Shown: positions 6,596-9,306 of the stretch, in pieces
Position numbering within the stretch: position 1 is the stretch's first letter
Layout: each line of letters opens with the position of its first letter
Assembly (NCBI GenBank): GCA_036003885.1
Contig: DASYSA010000047.1
Span: 1-9,306, forward strand
DNA: 9,306 bases
DNA from: DASYSA01 sp036003885
GTDB taxonomy: Bacteria; Acidobacteriota; Blastocatellia; UBA7656
Direction: 5' to 3'
Made by a program: the position numbers and the translations under genes
Notes under the pieces: model-generated
What the model was told of the DNA's origin: nothing
Databases searched by the model: none
What the model saw: the letters and a program-made list of their open reading frames with translations, nothing else

Positions 6596-7336
6596 CTAAG
6601 TTTCTTTGAGGATTTGCGCCACGTTCACCTTGTTACCCATCAGACAGGCATGGCCCGCCCCTTCAATCACTCTAACAACCGCACGCGGCATTCTCCGAGC
6701 CATAGCCCTGGCTTCACGTACCGACTGAATCAGCAGGTCTTTCTCACCGGCGATGAACACCGTTGGAGCTTGAATCTCGTGGAGGCGGTCTTCCACATTA
6801 AACTCCGCGATCAACTTCAACCGCCGCGCATAGCTCTCCTGCTTTACTGTCCTGATAGCCGCGAAGAAGCGTCTGCGGTCCTCCGCTCTCACTCCATCGG
6901 CCAGCAATCCCAGAAAGCTCGCACCGCTTCGGGCAAGCCAAGTCGTCGAAAACGGCAACACTGACGCAAGCCGCCCCCCCAGCCGGATCAGGAGCTGTCG
7001 GCGAAAGCGGGAAAAAGAGTTCACAACCACCATCCGTTCGACCATTGCGGGATAGCGCAACGCAAATGACAACGCCACGGTTCCCCCGAAGGATTCCCCG
7101 AGAATCGTAGCGCGGCTTTCCTGATTGTCTTCGATGATAGCGGCGACATCGTCCGTCAGGTCATCATATGAGAACGCCCCGCCCTCACGTGATCTGAAGG
7201 TTACCACTCTGTAGGATTCTGCCAGCATCGGCCTCTGCTTGAAGAAAAGGTCACCTGTGCCGTCCAGACCCGCGATGTAAACAAACAAGGGCCCCGAGCC
7301 TTCGACCCGATAAGGAGGGACAATGGCATTTGTCAT
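6596..7336 (-). CDS. Alpha/beta-hydrolase fold protein
   Basis: Serine hydrolase of the alpha/beta-hydrolase superfamily, 246 aa, cytosolic (no signal peptide or membrane segment). Seen in order: the oxyanion-side loop AGLDGTG (22-28), the nucleophile elbow GESFGG (80-85, Ser82), the acid in FIAGEKD (Asp200), and the histidine in GAGHA (His229). This gives a complete catalytic triad with the usual spacing. The region 105-190 forms the lid or cap. The substrate (ester, thioester or other) cannot be deduced. The GLDGTG type of loop is shared with esterase and acyltransferase relatives. ATG 7336 is the only sensible start because the next in-frame Met is residue 37. It is embedded in a TGACAAATGAC repeat and has no ribosome binding site. 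It lies 93 bp downstream of pyrF on the same strand, and the gap between them is repeat-filled. Confidence 0.88.
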   Translation of the reverse strand: MTNAIVPPYRVEGSGPLFVYIAGLDGTGDLFFKQRPMLAESYRVVTFRSREGGAFSYDDLTDDVAAIIEDNQESRATILGESFGGTVALSFALRYPAMVERMVVVNSFSRFRRQLLIRLGGRLASVLPFSTTWLARSGASFLGLLADGVRAEDRRRFFAAIRTVKQESYARRLKLIAEFNVEDRLHEIQAPTVFIAGEKDLLIQSVREARAMARRMPRAVVRVIEGAGHACLMGNKVNVAQILKET

Positions 7337-7428
7337 TTGTCACGTGTCATTTGTAATTGGTCATTGGTCATTGGTCGTTGGCTTCTGATCTCGACCCAGC
7401 GCCAATAACAAGTGACAAATGACCAATG
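7332..7428. repeat. TTGGTCA / TGACAAATGAC heptamer repeats between pyrF and the hydrolase gene
   Basis: Three tandem heptamers TTGGTCA, TTGGTCA and TTGGTCG occupy 7357-7377. CATTTGTCA-type units occupy 7332-7353, and the reverse-complement TGACAAATGACCAATG lies at 7413-7428. GTCATTTGTCAC (7332-7343) and GTGACAAATGAC (7412-7423) are an exact 12-bp inverted pair with a loop of 68 nt. A second 10-bp pairing, ATTGGTCATT (7356-7365) with AATGACCAAT (7418-7427), competes with it. The left edge overlaps the start codon of the hydrolase gene. I found no promoter or ribosome binding site in the stretch. Confidence 0.75.
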
Positions 7429-7429
7429 T

Positions 7430-8137
7430 TTATGCGCCAATCTCTTCGAGCAGGCGCTGGACTACAGCTCGCGGGTTGTCGCTTGAAGTTATGGCGCGGC
7501 CGATCACCAGGAAGTCCGCTCCATCGCGAATAGCATCGAGAGGGGTCGCGATGCGCTTCTGATCTCCGGTTGCAGTTCCGGCAGGTCTGATGCCCGGAGT
7601 CAGGATGATGAATCCTTCTGAAGCGACGAACTCCCTGATCAACCTGATCTCGCGGGGCGACGCGACGACTCCGTCCAGTCCTGAATCCCGAGCCAGCGTC
7701 GCCAGCCTCACGACTTCAGAGTTCATGTCCGTGTTGACACCGACTTCGGCCAGGTTGCTTTCATCCATACTTGTAAGCACGGTGACACCAAGGACTGCCG
7801 GGCGGGTCATCCACAGGATTCCTCGATCCTTGACAGCGTGGGCGGCCGACCGCATCATCTCCGCTCCCCCAAGCGCGTGAACGTTGAAGATCGATACGCC
7901 CAGTCGCGCCGCAGACTCCGCGGCGGTCGCCACCGTGTTTGGTATGTCGTGGAACTTAAGGTCGAGGAAGACGCGTTCGCCCGCTCCGACTATCTCTCGT
8001 ACCAGGTCGGGCCCTTCGGCGGTGAAGAGCTGGCTGCCGATCTTGAACATCCCAACCAATCCGCTGAGTTGTTCGACGAGCCTCAGCGCTCTATCGCGTC
8101 CAGGAACATCGAGGGCTACGACAATCCGATCTTTCAT
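7430..8137 (-). CDS. pyrF: Orotidine 5'-phosphate decarboxylase
   Basis: Decarboxylates OMP to UMP, the last step of de novo pyrimidine synthesis, as a cytosolic dimeric TIM barrel. The 235-residue product matches the short bacterial PyrF type. The substrate-binding IVVALDVPG (Asp10) and MFKIGSQLF (Lys32) come first. The catalytic FLDLKFHDIPNTV (57-69) contains the Asp59-x-Lys61-x-x-Asp64 charge network. The phosphate-binding segments are TPGIRP (180-185) and VIGRAIT (211-217, Arg214). All key residues are present. ATG 8137 is in the expected place. No ribosome binding site is seen, but a promoter of good quality lies just upstream (8150-8178), predicting a very short leader. No other pyrimidine genes are nearby. 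It sits between a crotonase and a hydrolase gene on the same strand with no obvious metabolic link. Confidence 0.97.
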   Translation of the reverse strand: MKDRIVVALDVPGRDRALRLVEQLSGLVGMFKIGSQLFTAEGPDLVREIVGAGERVFLDLKFHDIPNTVATAAESAARLGVSIFNVHALGGAEMMRSAAHAVKDRGILWMTRPAVLGVTVLTSMDESNLAEVGVNTDMNSEVVRLATLARDSGLDGVVASPREIRLIREFVASEGFIILTPGIRPAGTATGDQKRIATPLDAIRDGADFLVIGRAITSSDNPRAVVQRLLEEIGA

Positions 8138-8149
8138 GAGTTGACTGTG

Positions 8150-8178
8150 ACTATAAGGGTGGCCGGTGGATCATTCAA
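8150..8178 (-). promoter_or_regulatory. Predicted sigma-70-type promoter for pyrF
   Basis: Read on the minus strand, TTGAAT (8178-8173) and TATAGT (8155-8150) are separated by exactly 17 bp. They match the consensus hexamers at 4 of 6 and 5 of 6 positions. They lie in the 51-bp gap between the crotonase stop and the pyrF start. Transcription would begin near 8143, about six bases before the ATG, so the message would be almost leaderless, which fits the missing ribosome binding site. Based on sequence match only. Confidence 0.5.
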
Positions 8179-8188
8179 GCTGAGGTGC

Positions 8189-8953
8189 TCAGGATTCAAA
8201 CTCACCGTGCCTTCCGGCTCCCTGAGCGAAGCGCTCGGCTCCCTTGACGGCCTCTGCCTTCAGGGCTCTGAGTCCGTGATTGAATTCATTTGCGAGCGCT
8301 TCATTGAAGCTGAGATCAAACTGCTGATATGCCGAGAGCCTGTCGCCTCGCATACAGACTTGAGGAAATCGCGCCAGTTGGCGGCCTAACCCCTCTGCAG
8401 CCTCTCGGGCCGTATCCTTCGGAACTACGCGATTGACCAGCCCGATACTGAGAGCTTCAGTCGCATCAACAGGCCTGCCGGTCAGAATCAGGTCAAGAGC
8501 CCTGCTGAGGCCGATGAGTCGAGGCAACCGGATGGTGCCGCCATCAATCAAGGGCACTCCCCATCGGCGACAAAAGATTCCGAGGATCGCGTCTTCTTCC
8601 ATGACTCGAAGATCACACCACAGCGCCAGCTCGAGTCCTCCGGCAACCGCATGGCCGGCGATCGCTGCTATGACGGGTTTTCCGAGCAGCATCCGCGAGG
8701 GCCCCATCGGCCCGTCACCATCGGCATCGACTCGATTGCCGCGCCCAACGGCAACAGCCTTCAGATCGGCGCCCGCGCAGAAGGCGCCGTGATCACCATA
8801 CAGCACTCCGACCGACGCCTCACTATCCGAATCGAATTCGCGAAACGCGTCGGCCAGTGCCATTGCGGTCTGGAGGTCGACGGCATTGCGAACGTCCGGC
8901 CGGCTGAGAATCACCGTGGTTACAGGTCCATCTTTTTCAATTATGACCGCCAC
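8189..8953 (-). CDS. Crotonase (enoyl-CoA hydratase/isomerase) family protein with altered active site
   Basis: Member of the crotonase superfamily, acting on an acyl-CoA thioester through an oxyanion hole. From GTG 8953 it is 254 aa, the normal length. Oxyanion-hole segments are AFCAGADLKAV (57-67) and GHAVAGGLELALWCD (100-114). Glu108 corresponds to the first catalytic glutamate (Glu144 in rat mitochondrial hydratase). The second (Glu164) is replaced by Cys128 in ILGIFCRRWGVPLIDGGTIR, and an Asp (137) precedes GGT where hydratases usually have a small residue. A plain hydratase label is therefore doubtful; an isomerase, hydrolase or other crotonase reaction is possible. The C-terminus ends KGAERFAQGAGRHG. 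GTG 8953 is chosen because GAGGG lies four bases upstream and homology begins there. The frame runs open to 9088 only because it passes through heptamer repeats and into hflX. It lies between hflX and pyrF on the same strand. Confidence 0.88.
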   Translation of the reverse strand: MAVIIEKDGPVTTVILSRPDVRNAVDLQTAMALADAFREFDSDSEASVGVLYGDHGAFCAGADLKAVAVGRGNRVDADGDGPMGPSRMLLGKPVIAAIAGHAVAGGLELALWCDLRVMEEDAILGIFCRRWGVPLIDGGTIRLPRLIGLSRALDLILTGRPVDATEALSIGLVNRVVPKDTAREAAEGLGRQLARFPQVCMRGDRLSAYQQFDLSFNEALANEFNHGLRALKAEAVKGAERFAQGAGRHGEFES

Positions 8954-8957
8954 AACA

Positions 8958-8962
8958 CCCTC
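8958..8962 (-). promoter_or_regulatory. Ribosome binding site that fixes the crotonase start
   Basis: The minus strand reads TTGAGGGTGTT immediately before GTG (8953-8951). GAGGG (8962-8958) leaves a four-base gap to the start codon. It is one of the clearer Shine-Dalgarno-like sequences in the window, and it supports the 254-residue protein over the longer open frame. Confidence 0.6.
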
Positions 8963-8968
8963 AATGGG

Positions 8969-9038
8969 AAATGCGAAATTCGAAATGCCAAATTCGAAAT
9001 GCAGAGGGCGCAATTTCGCATTTCGCATTTCGCATTTC
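8969..9038. repeat. GAAATGC heptamer inverted-repeat element B between hflX and the crotonase gene
   Basis: Fills nearly all of the 88-bp gap. On the left are GAAATGC-like units mixed with AAATTCG variants (8969-9002). On the right are GCATTTC units, three in perfect tandem (9018-9038). The outer 20 bp (8969-8988 against 9018-9037) pair with one mismatch, and pairing continues imperfectly inward to a loop containing AGAGGGC. Same unit and same architecture as the element at 6495-6590. It would form a hairpin in a transcript leaving hflX. There is no T-run, so termination is uncertain. Confidence 0.8.
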
Positions 9039-9041
9039 TTC

Positions 9042-9306
9042 TTACCCGCCTTCCAGCATTTCGCCGATGCGTTCCACCAGCGCCACAAGAGATTTGCGCT
9101 TGAGAGCCGACACCGTCACCGCCCCCGGCATGAGTCTCAGGTTGGCGAGCTCAGTCTCACTCAAAAGGTCCGCCTTGTTGAACACCAGGAGCCTCGGTAT
9201 GTGCGGCAGCGAGAGTTCTTCGAGAATCCTTTCGACAGAAGCCGTGTGATTCTCCATTTGAGAGCTCGCGGCATCAACCAGATGAATGAGCAGGTGAGAT
9301 CCTTCC
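9042..9306 (-). CDS. hflX: GTPase HflX, C-terminal part (5' end beyond window)
   Basis: The last 87 codons of a ribosome-associated GTPase of the HflX family. HflX in other bacteria splits stalled or heat-damaged ribosomes. From the window edge the frame reads HLLIHLVDAASSQMENHTAS, typical of the HflX GTPase domain after the switch II region. It continues to RLLVFNKADLL with the G4 motif NKAD, then TVSALKRKS as the G5 region, and ends EGG soon after. The short tail after G5 means that the extra C-terminal domain of some HflX proteins is missing, as in several other bacterial phyla. An ATG at 9257 is internal, not the start. The G1-G3 motifs and the N-terminal domain must lie past 9306. It is the first of four same-strand genes in the right part of the window. 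Confidence 0.9.
   Translation of the reverse strand, partial: EGSHLLIHLVDAASSQMENHTASVERILEELSLPHIPRLLVFNKADLLSETELANLRLMPGAVTVSALKRKSLVALVERIGEMLEGG

Noticed and set aside
6500..6964. 154-codon plus-strand frame over the repeat element and the hydrolase gene
   Set aside because: The first part is repeat-derived peptide and the rest is antisense to the hydrolase gene with its intact catalytic triad.
7838..8389. 183-codon plus-strand frame across pyrF and the crotonase 3' end
   Set aside because: Antisense shadow of two conserved genes; no recognisable domain.

Overview
This window looks like an ordinary housekeeping stretch of a bacterial chromosome of moderately high GC content. It holds ten protein genes, two of them cut by the window edges. 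There are no RNA genes, transposases, CRISPR arrays or phage genes. The mix of a DUF3810-type membrane protein, TtcA, a long GT39-like glycosyltransferase and a short-C-terminus HflX, together with many short tandem repeats between genes, suggests an environmental bacterium, perhaps an acidobacterium of the Blastocatellia type. That placement is an inference from overall style and not from a marker gene.

Left part, plus strand (1-3252): the 3' portion of a TlpA-like thioredoxin lipoprotein gene, whose lipobox is visible and whose start lies just outside the window; pyruvate kinase, with the sequence signature of the potassium-independent class; and, 13 bp later, a DUF3810 membrane protein with a HEWAH zinc-peptidase-like motif. 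A small conserved minus-strand gene (3265-3504) converges on DUF3810 with only 12 bp between the stops.

Middle (3505-6490): a 139-bp divergent intergenic region carries a perfect 12-bp palindrome and a degenerate octamer polypyrimidine tract. It is followed by ttcA (tRNA 2-thiocytidine synthesis) and, nearly abutting it, a large multi-pass GT39/ArnT-like glycosyltransferase.

Right part, minus strand (6596-9306), in transcription order: the 3' end of hflX, a crotonase-family protein, pyrF, and an alpha/beta hydrolase. The gaps are 88, 51 and 93 bp. Two are filled by tandem heptamer repeats able to fold into hairpins. The middle one carries a good sigma-70-like promoter for pyrF.

I do not see an undescribed multi-gene system here. 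The points most worth following are: heptamer repeats at four intergenic sites, two of which supply the likely start codons of genes; a crotonase in which one of the two hydratase glutamates is replaced by cysteine; the Lys-type monovalent-cation site of the pyruvate kinase; and the palindrome between the divergent genes. Several start codons need correcting relative to the longest open frames (pyruvate kinase, crotonase, the small conserved gene, the lipoprotein).
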